DNA from: Cytospora piceicola
Lineage: Eukaryota > Ascomycota > Sordariomycetes > Diaporthales > Cytosporaceae
Assembly (NCBI GenBank): GCA_023375675.1
Contig: JALQBC010000002.1
Coordinates: 1,178,001-1,242,000 of the forward strand
Direction of reading: 5' to 3'
Length of the DNA: 64,000 nucleotides
Positions 26,434 to 38,788 of this stretch are shown here, piece after piece. The translations under genes and the position numbers were made by a program. Under the pieces are notes generated by a model. That model had not been told where the DNA came from. It did not search any database and worked only from the letters and a program-made list of their open reading frames with translations. Numbering within the stretch: position 1 is the first letter of the stretch; each line of letters opens with the position of its first letter.

Positions 26434-29400
26434 ATGGACCAAGGGCATGAAAGCAAGCGGCCGCGCCTCTCGACTGGTCCTCCCTCGTGGCCAGCGGGGC
26501 CATCACATCATGGTCATGGTGTCTCGCTCCCCCATCCCGGGTCATCTTTATCTGCTGCGCACCATCCACAACCTCCGTCACTTCCTCCTCCTACCTCTTC
26601 TCAGTATTCGCCCTCACCGCATCTCTCACACCCTCCCCACCCTTTCCCCCCTCGGCCACAAGACTATCCTCCGCCTCATCAGCCGCCGCCGCCGCCACAG
26701 CACTTCGATGACCGTCGTCAACATGAGCCAGAGAGATACCCTCCTATCCAGGACTCCCTTCACCAACCTCCACCCTCTCCGGCGCACCAACCTTACACAA
26801 ACTCTGGATATCATCAGGCTCCCAATCGAGACACGATGGTAAAGAGAGAGGCAGACGACGTGACACTGCCTCACCTGCGTAGGCCGAACTCCACGGGCAA
26901 CGGTCCCGAGCAGCCCCTACCACCTCCGCCTTCGCATGGAGGCCCTCATCCCCAGGGCCATATGGAGGAGAGGAGGCACATGAGTTACGACAACGGCCCG
27001 GCGCCGATATACCGGCACCCAACATATCCCCCACCACCACAGACTCCACTATCACATACCTCAGCACCTCCCACTCCATATGAGCAGACGTCCATGTATG
27101 GACCCTCTTCTATGGGGCCGGACGGTCCCTATCCCATCGCTTATGCTGCCGCGAGTGGGAAGCGAAAGTCTCAAAGAGCGTCACAGGTATGTTTGTCCGT
27201 CAAGTTTTGTCTCACTATCTATCAGCTCACTTGCTTACAAAACTAAAAGGCGTGTGAGAGCTGTCGGCAGCTCAAGGCAAAATGCGATGAGAATAAGCCT
27301 TGCAAGAACTGCACTGACAAGAATATAACGTGCTCGTATCGCGACCCAGCTCCTAAGCAGTGAGTAAAGCGCGTCTCGTAAGTAGCCGAGGTACACTCTG
27401 ACCATGCAAATCTACAGGCAAGACAAGGCTACGCAGGACATCTTGGACTCCATGCAGAAAATAATGCAGACTTACGATCAGAAGTGGATAAGCCGTTTGG
27501 AGGCAGTGAGTTCTGAAATCCAAGAATTGCGGGGCGAAATCCGGGACGGCTCGGCACATAGCATGCAGGGGCCAAGATTACCCGGTGTAGTCAAAGAGGA
27601 GCATAGAGCAACCTCACCACAGATCCCGGAATTTGACGAGACCATGTCATCGTCTCCCAGCGTTGGAGCGGCAAACGGCGCACCGGACCCTCAATCGGCG
27701 GCTAAGAGGATGCGACTTCTAGAGAACGAAGAGGAGAACGAGGAGCCACCAGGAAAGCCAGTCCAGCCGCAGCCGCCACCATTTCCCCATGACCACACGA
27801 CCCCAGCAGGCCGGCTTCTTACGTGGCCCTCCATCCGGGCGATCGTGAAACCGCTCCTGGACTCTGAGGGGATCAAGTACATTGATAACTACCCGCAGCG
27901 ACTGGAGGAAAGCCGTGGCCAGCTACCACTATTTGGTCGTGGCGAAGGGTCCCATGCCCGAGCAGTGGAACGCGATGTGACGTTCGACTACGTGGACATG
28001 GCGGACGACATATCTGTTGGCGATCACCCCTCTCCATCGGGTGGTACCGACTGGGGCCCCATAGGAGGCCTGTCTCCACCTGGCGGCATACCGAACGACT
28101 TGCGAACGCAGGTGTCTCGAACAGATGGCACATTGGACTTCGACGTGCAGAAGGTCTGGAGCTACGTGGAGTCTTACAAGAACCACATACAGAACATGCA
28201 CCCTCTGATCCCACCAGAAGATCTAAGTGCATTGGTCGCGACATTCCTCGAGGAGGTCGGAGCCAAGAAACAGAGGGTGGCCAAATTTACCAACCAGCAA
28301 GATGCGCATGTGCAGCCATCACTGGACCACGACAGGAAGCGCAAGCGATCGCCCGCTCCAAACGGTGTAGAAACGGCACCACCGCCGAAAAGGCTCAAGC
28401 CTCAACGGTCTGTCAACCACGCCTTGGTTCTCCTGGTCCTCGCCTTGGGCAAGATTTGCCAATGGAGGGACAGGAAACTGCCAGACGTTCCCGAGAGAGA
28501 AGCTACAAGTTCGGGCTCACCGCTTGTTCGAAATGGCCATGTTACCTCGCCGAACCAGGGGTCTCCCCCAAGTTCAATCTCACAGTCGCCCGGGCTGGCC
28601 GGACTATCCTCTCCGAAGGAGCACGAGCGAACGGCAGCAAGTAGGCGGTCTTCGATGCAGGCACCTACCAGTGCTGCTTCTCCAGCGCCGCCGAAGAAGA
28701 ACTACGAGATCATACCTGGTCTCGAGTACTTCGCCTACGCGACCGACATCCTGGGCAACCAGTTCGGCAGTTACAGGCTGACTTACATTCAAGCCCAGAT
28801 CCTGGCTTGCCTCTATTACGGGCAACTCGGACGGGTAATTGCGAGTTTCCGCCACATCCGGTTTGCGTGCCAGTCGATTATCGACAAGCTTCAGCCGTAA
28901 GTCCCTTCTGTCCTGGTCTCGTTTTGCTTCGCTGACAGTTTTAGATCCATGGAACGGTTGCGGCAGTTCACTGCTGTCGACTGGAGCAACCCTGACAGCA
29001 CCGCCCCAAGAAAAGTGGATGGAATCACCGACAACAAACTCCTCATCGCCTTCTGGTCCTGTTGCCAACTGGAAAGGTAAGCAAAGTTTATTAACATACC
29101 CTGAAGAGACGAGATGGCTGATTATCAAAAGTGATATCCTTGCCGAGCTGAACCTGGTACCCTCCGGGATCCTTCAGTATGAGAACCTCCTACCGTACCC
29201 TAACCTCCCGGTGATGCGATCACAACTAGGGTTCTCGGATGCGGTTGCATACAGTTACGCGGCCCAATTGTACCTGCGGAAAAGACTTAACAAAATATCC
29301 GGCTCACTCTATGATCCCAACAAGATGCTTAAGGCCTCGGAGCAGAGAGCCGTGCTGGCAGAGATTGAGGAGGACCTGCTGAACAATAGTCATGTGTGGC

Positions 29401-30180
29401 TGGGATTGTACAAGTTCGACGTGAACGACCCACCGGCGGGAGATATTCTCTCCGCACGTATTCGTGCGAAATTCTGGGGAGCTAACGTCATCACCTACCG
29501 CCCGTCGATAAAAGAGGTGTTGGACTTCTCATACAAGCGCTACAACGAGCCCCCGGTAGAGCCACAACCCTCCTTCCCAGGTCGGACCGTGACTGGATGG
29601 CCCTCCGTCCCCGATGACGCGAGGACCCCGAGCGATATCGACCCCGTTGTTTTCGATAATGCGAAGAAGGGCGTCGAAGCTATCATAAAGAGCACGACAG
29701 CCTTCCACGGCTTGGAGGACAAGCGATTCGTAATCACCAACGTCTTCGGCACAGCACATGCGTATGTATCTGACTGCCACTCATCTTTCCACCGTTTCAA
29801 GAACTTCTCGCTGACAGATATACAGGCAATGGGGTAACCTCATCACTCTAGCTACTGTTTACCAGGACCCGCTCCTCGGAAACTACGTGGACGAGGGACA
29901 GCTGCGACACCTGCTGAAGAAGACAATCGAGTTCTTCGAAGTTGTAGCTCAGGACTCCAGCAGTCTGGCTGTCGACTTGAGGGTTTTGAAGGGTCTAGAG
30001 GCAGGGCTGCCAACCAAAGACGACCTGCGAGTAAAGGCGAGCATGTTGCCGATGCACATCGACAGTCCAGCGATACCGTTCGCGCCTACGAACGTCCCCA
30101 CGCCGCATTCCGCACTGGGACGGAGCCCAATGACGCCTGGGGAGATGACTCCAGGCCAACCGACTCCGATGGGATACTGA
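26434..30180 (+). CDS. Zn(II)2Cys6 fungal transcription factor, 1152 residues
   Basis: Nuclear DNA-binding regulator of the GAL4-type fungal family; its target genes are unknown. Six exons (26434-27186, 27250-27359, 27418-28896, 28945-29076, 29132-29761, 29826-30180) join in frame to 1153 codons including the stop. All five introns have GT..AG ends and are 48-64 bp long. The first 250 residues are Pro/His/Gln-rich and disordered-looking, with GKRKSQRAS just before the zinc cluster. The cluster has spacing C-x2-C-x6-C-x5-C-x2-C-x6-C at residues 253-279. A likely coiled coil (QDILDSMQKIMQTYDQKW, then LEAVSSEIQELRGEI) follows, as in dimeric members. The middle region carries LALGKICQWRDRKLPD and IPGLEYFAYATDILGN, typical of the fungal transcription-factor middle homology region. 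The C-terminus is Pro/Thr-rich. Zinc cluster and homology region are both intact, so the gene looks functional. I do not recognise a named orthologue. Confidence 0.93.
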
Positions 30181-31776
30181 TCAACGAAGCCACTGGGATA
30201 CATCGTCGCTCTGTAAGTGTGCTCTTGGATAAACGGGTCAGCTCTATCGTACATAGCGCCAACTCGGGCGGCACCGCCGGCATTTCGGCGATTTTCAATG
30301 GCATCACGATGTCACGACACACTGTTAGAGTGAAAGGCATGGTGTGTCCCCTCACAATCACGATCGATGGAGGGAACCGGAGACATTCGAGCGGCCTACT
30401 TCAGCGGTCATCGGGAACTAGTGAAACCCACGAGATTTGCGAAGAGTGCTTCCGTGTGCCGCTTGAGACAGCGAGTACACATCCTTTCCGACGAGAGCAT
30501 GACGGGCCGATCTCTCGTCATGTTCACGCATGCGATACGAACTGTACACGACCATCTTTCGGAACCCAAAAGAGGGATATGATCAAGACGGAAGGGATGG
30601 TGGGCTGAAACGGAGGGAAGGAGAAGGAAAGAAAAATAACAGAACACGGGTTCTACCACGGCACTACGACAAGGTAGAGGATCCGTTTACCTCCCGGGCT
30701 CACACCCGCGAAACATCTAGCCTGAATGATCAAACATCCCCGGGAAGTCCAACTACGATTTTATATGCACGCAAACGGGAGAAAGGGAAGGGAACTCAAC
30801 TGAGACATCATGGAAGGAAGAGGTATCATATATTATTGGTCGGGTGGTTGGCGAGGATGAGGATGCAAGGAAGGAAGGAAGGAAGGAAGGAAAAGGGTTG
30901 CATAGCGAAAAACAAAAAAGAAGCATTGGGCGGTGGTTTTGCCCCATGCACACAGGTTCCGTCAAGGTTGTTTGGTCATGCATTTCCTAATCTTTTATAT
31001 TGGCTGTGGTCTTTTCTGTCTCAAGGGTGTTTTTTTCTTCTTCCTTTTATATACGCGCGCGGTCAAGGGTCATTTTAGTGACGACTAAGGGCGGGATCGG
31101 AGGAAATACCACGACGTTGATCTATCTCCATTACCCCGACGCCGGCCTTTTCCTGTTTTCTGGGGGGCGGGGGGGGGGGGTGTTTTTGGACGGGTGTTTT
31201 TTATCTTTACAAGTTGTCATGTCTTGTGGCTGTGGCTACCTACCCCGTTATTTTGTCTGCGATTCCTCCGTTCGACTCGGGGGACATGTATATCTGTCTG
31301 TATTTAGGCTGTGTGTAGTGTGTGTGTTGATATATGACGGAATATGGGATGGGTGACAGGAAATCAGGATACGATCAAGCTACTGTTCGGAAACCAACAA
31401 AGACCCAGCGTGTCAGAACGATAGCGTGTTCGGGAAATCTCAACTGTTCAAAAGTAATGTCGTGATGGCACTTCAACGATGCTATGTTCATAATACCTCC
31501 TTTCTGCGTGCGCCCTGCATCCAGACGACCTGGTGATGATAGTGCTTCTCGCTGGCCCCCTTCCTCGGGGCACCGGACACCAGACACCATACCATACCCT
31601 AGGATTCCCACCCTTCCCCAAACGCCAAGGAGTACAAGCACTTCCCCCAAAATCCGGACGCGACTGACGAAGACTCACCAACTCATAAAGGTTAGATTAG
31701 GAGCCGGCCGGCCGGGTTTTTTTTTTCTTGTTTTCTTTCTTTTCTTCTCTCTTTTCCTTCCCTCTCTCCCCTCCTC
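30181..31776. other. Convergent intergenic region
   Basis: Lies between the 3' ends of the Zn2Cys6 gene and ATG5. It contains an AAGG tetranucleotide repeat at 30867-30890 and a G-rich tract near 31162. No coding frame is supported. Confidence 0.6.
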
Positions 31777-33605
31777 TCACAGCAGCACGACGATGAGGCA
31801 CAGCCAGCCGTCGGGGTAGGCGGCCTCGCGCATGAGCTCCTCGAGCGGCGCGGAGAAGGGCACGGGGGCGCCGTGCAGGACGACGTGGGCCAGGACGGGG
31901 TCCCGGCTGCTGGGGAAGAGGGACGGCAGCATGGCGCGGAGGGCGGGCCCGAGTGTCTGTGGCTGTTGACCTAGCGGTGGGGAAAGAAGAAGGGTAACGC
32001 GTGTGAGCCCGGGCTGTGCTTCTCCAATGGGGTGGTTTTGTTCTTCTCGCTCTCTCTCTCCCTCTTCTCTCTCTTCTTTTGTTTTCCATGTCTTCTTCAC
32101 ATCAAAGACACGGACCACAGGGTTCCATATGTGTTTTTCCCCCTTGAAACAGGACGGAGGAGCGGGTGGGTGGGGGGGAAGGTTGGCGGAACGAGCTACT
32201 GGATGTGGGAAGACCCGTGTGAAGGAAGAGTGGAAAGGGGACGGGTGGGGGGGAGGGAAGGAGATGAGACTTACGGTTTGCTAACCGGGGGGCCACGAGG
32301 GACTGCATCACCTTGAAGCTCCCCGGGGCCGACCCGCCGCCGCCTGGCGGTGAGGACGGGATGTAGACACGGATGGGGACGTGCTTGAGCGGTGTCGGAG
32401 GGTTCAGGAGGTGTGCGTTGACCTTCGAGAAGGCTGCGTAGTCGTCTGCGAAGCGAGGAAGGGGCGGCAACGTCAGCTGAGTGGCCCTGCATGATGTGTG
32501 CCATGGGAGGGGGAGAGGGACCAGGATGTCTTGCAGGTTGACGTGTGTGGAGATGGTGTGTCAGGTCAAGGCCAGATGGGGCCTGTCACTGTCAAACATG
32601 GTGATGGTCGTGACGTGCATGCATGACGGGCTCTTCGAGGTGGTATTTTTCCCAGAAAAGGAGATGTTGGAGTGGGTAAGGGGAATGGGGAACCACCACC
32701 AGTGAAGGTCTGAGCGCGGCTTGAAGCAGGTTTTCTTTAACCTTTTCAAGGATCTGAGGATTGTCTGCAGGATTTTGTGGGGACGCTGCGAAGGTCGCCG
32801 GGTCGTCGTCCATGGGGCAAGCAGACACGGTGGGGTGGCCAGGAGAACAAGAGGGGGGAAGGGCCGAGTTTGACGTATTACTTACTGTCCAGAACCGCAT
32901 TCCATAGCGTGGTTGTGTGCTCCTTCGAGAGGCTCATGATCTGCTTCGCGTTTCCGTTTCGTACGAAATCGGCCTGCAGTCCAGGTTAGTAGCCATCAGT
33001 CCAGTCGATGTCTCCGTTCTCCCGCATCGACGACTTTCCCACACCCTGACCCCTTGCGGCTTCCTCTGCACTAGAACCCAAGCAGAAAGGAAGGGGTCGA
33101 GAGGGGGACAGGGGCACCAGAGGGTCTGCACCCCCTCCCCCCTTCCTCTTCCCTCCAGGGCAGACCACGACGCCAACAGACTCACCTCCTTCACGCCGTT
33201 CAGGAACGTGTCCCGTATGTCCCACTCGTCCCCCTCGCCCACCTCGAGCGCCCAGGGCAGCGCGGGCCGGTAGAGGTCGACCAGCAGCCCCGCGGCCAGG
33301 TTCCGCAGCTGCACCTCCTCGTGGTGGAAGCTGCTGCACGGGGCGCCGAAGAAGGCCGACGCCCTCGGGAGCAGCTGCGCCAGGTAGGCGAGCCGGGGCA
33401 CCGACGCCACCAGGGGCGCCGCCCCCGCCGGCGCCGCCCTGTGCCTCACCACCACGGGCACCCGGAGGTCCCAGAGGGTCTGCGGGATGCTGCCGCCCGC
33501 GCCGGCGGCGGCGGCGGCTTCCCTGTCGGCGGGTTGCTGCTGCTGCTGCTGGTGCTGCTGGCCGGTGTTTGTGGGCGACGATGGGGTACTGGGTGACGAG
33601 GCCAT
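31777..33605 (-). CDS. ATG5: Autophagy protein Atg5
   Basis: Acceptor of the ubiquitin-like Atg12; the conjugate, with Atg16, promotes lipidation of Atg8 during autophagosome formation. The exons are 33605-33186, 32973-32886, 32445-32275 and 31970-31777. They join to 290 codons, close to other filamentous-fungal Atg5 proteins. Residues 40-60 begin the first ubiquitin-like fold ([14 protein letters not shown]). [15 protein letters not shown] and [15 protein letters not shown] are strongly conserved, then the helical region [18 protein letters not shown]. The C-terminal ubiquitin-like fold contains [11 protein letters not shown] and ends [20 protein letters not shown]. By alignment with the known conjugation site, K139 in GVKEADF is the probable Atg12 acceptor lysine. 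An N-terminal insert (residues about 15-39) is poly-Gln and poly-Ala. The introns are unusually long (212, 440 and 304 bp) compared with neighbouring genes. Confidence 0.93.
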
Positions 33606-35088
33606 CTTTGAGACGTCAGGCTTCAGATATCAGTACTTGCGGACGTTGTTTGTTGGGTGTGGGGGAGGGTTGCGGATTGAAGGTCTGGGTGTCCGGCCGG
33701 AGAGGAGTGAGACACAGTCAGAGGTTTGTTTAGGATTAGAAAGTGGACTGTGCAGCTGCACAGATGGGATGACCAAGTCAAACGAGACCGAGATTGTGAT
33801 AGGTGCGATTCCAGCCAGATTTGGCTGTCGTTTCGCGGATATGTCTAGCTAGGATGAGGCTCATAGGATCGTGATGCCCTCATTTCCGGCTTCTGTCCGG
33901 TGGCGCATCAGCCTGAGGTCCGGGTACACCAACCGCGGGAGATGCAGTAAGACGTGCAGTCAAGCTAGAAGCCTTGACACACCTTAAGCTGTGAGAGAGT
34001 TCGCATGAGGATGAGCAGGCTGCATATGTGAAATCCAGGTACCGGCTATTTTGAACTGTAATATGCAAGTGGAGTGAGGGTGACGACGAGGATGAGGCGT
34101 ACAATTGCTAAGGGAAGCTGCTGGTCGTCGGTGAGCGATATCGATAAGAGATAGAGGATAAGATACAGAGCTTGTCGACGCGACTGCCACCAGATTAGAT
34201 TAGATCATGCCAGATTAGATTAGATATCAAGTTACGGACGTGCATCATCCCCTATTGTCATCTTCATGTTCTGGTCCACGGGAAAACCCTCAGGAGATCT
34301 CACCAAGTTTCCAATTCTGTTCGCGACGACAAAGCAGAACAACCTCGTCCATCAGCCCACTCACTCCACCCTCTATCAACGCCACTAACAAATCTGGCAC
34401 CGCCGTCATATTCCGCTCTCGCCCCCTTCACCCACCACAGGATTGGACTTCAATGTGGAATGAGATATGGTTGGACGCACTCCAACATGACATGTGAAGG
34501 TGAAGCCTCTTCGCATTTCTTTCTCTCGTACACACATTTGCTAAGTACAAAGTTTGGTACTGTTCAATCGCTTATCGGACTTTTACATGAACATCAGCAT
34601 GTGGTGTTGGGTTTTCACGGCATTCGGGACCATATACCAGTCTGACAGATTGCTGTCAGAAGGGCAGGTCATATATCAGAATTCACTCGGCCAAGCAAGA
34701 AGCATATGTTACTGTAAAGTAAAGTATTTTGTGGGGTATCATATCTGCTATTAGGAGCGACTATTTGTTGGTCATGAGGACATAAAGCAAAAAGCCACAG
34801 GTGGTATCTCCCTCGACCCGTCAATCATTCAGACTGTTCAAATCCCGCGGTGCGCCTCCTGGTGAGAGGTCGACCCATGCCTTTCTTCGCGAGCATGGGA
34901 ATGATCACCATGCTCAATGTGTGGGCCGCCAATGGTGTCGGCCAGCACAGATGGGGGTACTTGTGCAGCATCGGTTGGGTCCTTGTGGGCTGTTGAAGTT
35001 CCAGTCCTAAGCGTGTTCCGTTAGCAATATGTTCTTCGCCTCTCCATTTCAAGAGCCAACGACAGAGGGCTCTGCACTCACTTCAAAC
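33606..35088. other. Intergenic region, ATG5 promoter side
   Basis: No gene recognised. It holds the presumed promoter of ATG5 and the downstream region of the repeat-protein gene. A 16-bp duplicated block (CCAGATTAGATTAGAT) occurs at 34190-34205 and 34210-34225. Confidence 0.6.
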
Positions 35089-36747
35089 TTACTGCTGATA
35101 AGTCTTGTTGCCGCCCACGGTCTTGCTGCCGTCAAGGTCACTGTCGACACGGGGATCGACCTTGTTCAGGGCGTCCGACTTGTGAGGGCCAGCGGTGTTG
35201 GCAGCAGGGCCAGGACCAGAGCCGGTGTGAAGAGTACCGGCAGTGCCTGGGGCACCACGGTGGTCGCGGTCAGAGTCGATACGGGGGTCAGCCGCGTTGG
35301 TAGCACGGCTGCCGTGGGGTCCGTGAGAGCCCACGGGGTCGTTGTATCCGCTCGTCACGTTTGAGTTGCCAATACCGGATCCAGTACCAGTACCAGCACC
35401 CGTGTGGCCAGTGTGGCCAGTGTGTGTGTTGCCGCTAAGCAGGCCAGTAGTTCCGAAGTCGGCGTTTCCATGGTTGATAGCCGGATGGGCGGTGGTCGCA
35501 TAATCGGTGTTGCCGGTGTGACCAGCAAGGCCGGAGTGTGTGGTGTTTCCGGAGTGGCCAGTGGTACCATCGTAGCCAGTGCCGCTCGTCAGGCCAGAGT
35601 GACCAGAGTGACCAGTGTTACCAGTGAGGCCAGAGTGTGTGGTGTTTCCGGAGTGGCCAGTGGTGTTATCGTAGCCAGAGTGAGTGTTGCCGCCCGTCAG
35701 GCCAGAGTGACCCGTGTTACCGGTGAGGCCAGAGTGACCAGTGTTACCAGTGAGGCCGGATTGGCCAGTGGTGTTGTCGTAGCCAGAGTGAGTGTTGCCG
35801 CCCGTCAGGCCAGAGTGACCCGTGTTACCGGTGAGGCCAGAGTGACCCGTGTTACCAGTGAGGCCAGATTGGCCAGTGGTGTTGTCGTAGCCAGAGTGAG
35901 AGTTGCCGCCCGTCAGGCCAGAGTGACCCGTGTTACCAGTGAGGCCGGAGTGACCCGTGTTACCGGTAAGGCCGGAGTGACCCGTGTTACCAGTAAGGCC
36001 AGAGTGTGTGGTGTTTCCAGAGTGGCCAGTAGTGCTATCGTAGCCAGTGTGAGTGTTGCCGCCAGTCAGACCAGAGTGGCCCGTGTTACCAGCGAGGCCA
36101 GAGTGTGTGGTGTTTCCGGAGTGGCCAGTAGTACCGTCATAGCCGGTGTGAGTGTTGCCGCCAGTCAGGCCGGTGTGGCCGGTGTTGCCAGCGAAATCAG
36201 TGTGGCCGGTGCTGCCAGTGGTGCCGGTGTGACCAGTGTGGTGGCCCGTTGAACCGATGGGGCCCGCCCCAGTGTGTGTGGCACCAGTGTGTGCGGAGCT
36301 TCCGCCGAGACCAGTGCTGCGGTGGTCGCGGTCAGAGTCGACACGGGGGTCAGCCGCGTTGGTAACACGGCTGCCATGCGGGCCGTGGGTGCCAGTGGGG
36401 TCGTCGAAGCCCGTCACATTGTTGTGCCTGGTGCCAGTGGTGCCAGTGTTGCCAGTGGTGCCAGTGGTACCGGATGTGTGATCATGTGTGCTGTGGGTGG
36501 TGTTGGGGTCTTGGTAGCCTCCGACGTTGGTGCCGGTTGCTGGGCTGCGGGTTGTTGTTAGCCTTGGAACGGAGGTATTTACTGGAGGAGTGCAAACCTA
36601 CTTGGACCGGTGGTCGCGGTCAGAGTCGACGCGAGGGTCGGCAGTGTTCGCAGCCTTGGATGCGTGAGGGCCAGTAGCGCCCTGAGGGGCCTCGTTGGTC
36701 TTATCAGAGTGCAGAGCCTCCTTGACCTTGTTGATGAGTCCAGACAT
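35089..36747 (-). CDS. Gly/Thr/His repeat protein with four ADPRVDSDRD-type motifs
   Basis: Function unknown; similar proteins are often labelled fungal cell-surface protein without experimental basis. Exon 1 is 36747-36602, the intron 36601-36545 (57 bp, GTAGGT..CGCAG) and exon 2 36544-35089, giving 533 codons. The start was chosen at MSGLINKVKEALHSDK, an amphipathic opening, rather than an in-frame ATG 42 bp upstream. A motif with core GPHxSxxxNxxDPRVDSDxD occurs four times, at residues 26-48, 103-125, 457-479 and 501-523. Between copies two and three lies a long array built from a 9-residue unit such as LTGNTGHSG, mixed with GNTHSGYDNTTGHSG blocks. There is no signal peptide or membrane segment, so secretion is not supported by sequence. 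The protein is very hydrophilic and probably disordered, suggesting a stress or desiccation role; that is inference. Confidence 0.85.
35500..36240. repeat. Coding tandem-repeat array (27-bp and longer units)
   Basis: The DNA encoding the central part of the repeat protein is a tandem array of near-identical 27-bp units, interspersed with longer units of about 75-100 bp. Many units are identical at the DNA level, which favours length change by slippage or unequal exchange. Both strands stay open over this block, so a long antisense frame here is only a shadow. Confidence 0.85.
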
Positions 36748-38788
36748 GATGAGTTGTGTTTTGGTGGTTTGTTGGTTTGGGGGTATCAAGTAAAAAAAGA
36801 ATTCAAAGGGGTATCAGATTATTGGATGCTTGAGGGTTGATGTAGGTTGTTTGTGTGTTTGTTTGTGAATAACAAGGAGAAGTTGGAGATGAAACGAGGA
36901 GGTTGAGGAGGGCAGTTATATAACCAACTGATGCTATCACTCAAAGACGGGTTGGGAGATGAGAGTGCTGGTGCTGGTGCTGGTGCTGGTGCTGGTGCTT
37001 GTCATAGGTTGCTCTGGATATTGATTGCATCATCCTGAAGTCGTCTTGGGCAAACGCTACGTCCCGTGGGCGAAAAAGGACGTCCCAATGCCTGGCAGCC
37101 TGGTACCAAGACAGGGATAAGCTTCAGACCACGGCAGGTACGAAAAGGGTTTGACGCCATAGAACCGTTCGTCATCTGTCCCAGCTAGGGAAACCAATTG
37201 GAATCCCTTCGCCATACCTAGGAAATGTCGAACAGGGAAGATGGATGGATGGCATTGGCATTAGGTACAGCTTTCAGAAAACACATGCGAAGCTACCTTG
37301 GAGAATAGCAAAGACGGTCACTGATTGGCTTGGACTCCGCTTTGAAACCACAGGGGCCACGGGGGCTATGCAAAAACATGGTGACCCATGGATGGCACCA
37401 TGGTTACATAGGAAGTGCTAGGTAAGAGACGTGCGACTCCGTATTGATGATCATGTTGTGACTCCCGAGACTGCTAAGGCTTAGTGAGCCTCTGGTGTGG
37501 TGGAAGTCAAACCAAGTTTTCCACAAATTTGGCTGTTAGCACGACATGTGGCGTCATGGGGAAACAAGCAAAGCCTGGGCATTCCATTTCAGGTACAAGC
37601 GTGATACGCGATGAATGCTATGTAGGAATGACATCCATGGGTTTGGTCTTCAGAGCCGGCTCATAACACACTTCCATGGATCCTCTGAGGTCAATTGGTG
37701 GATGTTGTCGTTTCTGGTGGTACCTAGGTACCTACGTAACACTCTCTGACAGTATGCTGTACCAGTGTACTATGTACATATGACAATAGCGCAACGGGCA
37801 ATGACGACGTTGGGGAGTTGCGCCCCACAAGTTTAAAACTGTAATTAGCAACAAAACATGGTCTCGACCTTGGAAGATCTCCCGCTGGGGGGCACCAATT
37901 CCTTTGTACCGTAGGGATACTGGCAGAACTGGAGGAGCAGTGAAAAACTGGAAAGACGTTGAAGTTTAAAAAAGAAGACCCAGAGGTTTCAATGTGTCGT
38001 CAGGATGATATAGCGTAGGAAAAAGAAGGTCGTACTGAGGGCGTGTGCGGGAGCGGGAGTTCCCTGCCCTCCCTGTTTGCACATCAGCACATCCAATCAT
38101 CCAGTCCAGCCAGGTCCAGCCTTTTCAGCCCTGCAAGTTTGACTGCCGATCTTGTGGCGCACAAAATCCTCCTCCCCCGCATCAGCCACATTAGCACATC
38201 TGTGGACAATGTGGCGGCTCTGGTTACATCATACGCCTCCAACGTGATCGGCGCCTTCGTTTGTACTCGCGTACCCAGACTGTCAGACACCCAAATTGTA
38301 ATTCGGATGCTTGCTCCAGTCGGGTGGTATTTGTCTTAGGAAGCTTCTAGACGAGAAGTACTCATGTACACATACATGAGAGCATCAAAATCAAAGAGGC
38401 AGCCCACACGGAGACCGACCGGTCATTGAGCATCTTGGCTTCAGGGCAAAGCAACACCCCGATCTTCGGAACCTGGACAGATGCCCAGCACGTTCACATT
38501 CCATGCGTTGCCGGAGCCTGGGGATTGCTGATGATTCTCAGTACTCTTGGCACCATAATTCCTTGGGAAAGGCTCCAATGACCACGTGTCAATGAGGAGA
38601 GGATCACGGTGCTGTCTGCTTTGGATGACACCAATGAGGAGAGACAAGTCCAGAACACTACTGGTTTGGATTACTCTGCATGTCTCCAGGTCTATTATCA
38701 CCGCAAAACAAAAACACCGCAGACCAAGCATGAAACATCACAGCCGCGCCCTCAGCTCACTGACCATCCCTCCATCATTCCATCCCCT
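36748..38788. other. Intergenic region
   Basis: Contains the presumed promoter of the repeat-protein gene and no recognisable coding frame. A hexanucleotide array lies at 36965-37000, an imperfect inverted repeat around ACCATGG near 37376-37406, and an ACCTAGGT palindrome near 37722. Confidence 0.6.
36965..37000. repeat. Hexanucleotide repeat GTGCTG, six copies
   Basis: Six consecutive units, the last with one change. They lie about 220 bp upstream of the start of the repeat-protein gene, within its likely promoter. Confidence 0.9.

Noticed and set aside
35404..36252. Long plus-strand open frame antisense to the repeat protein
   Set aside because: It is open only because the tandem repeat lacks stops in this frame; the antisense gene has a proper start, intron and non-repeat conserved motifs.
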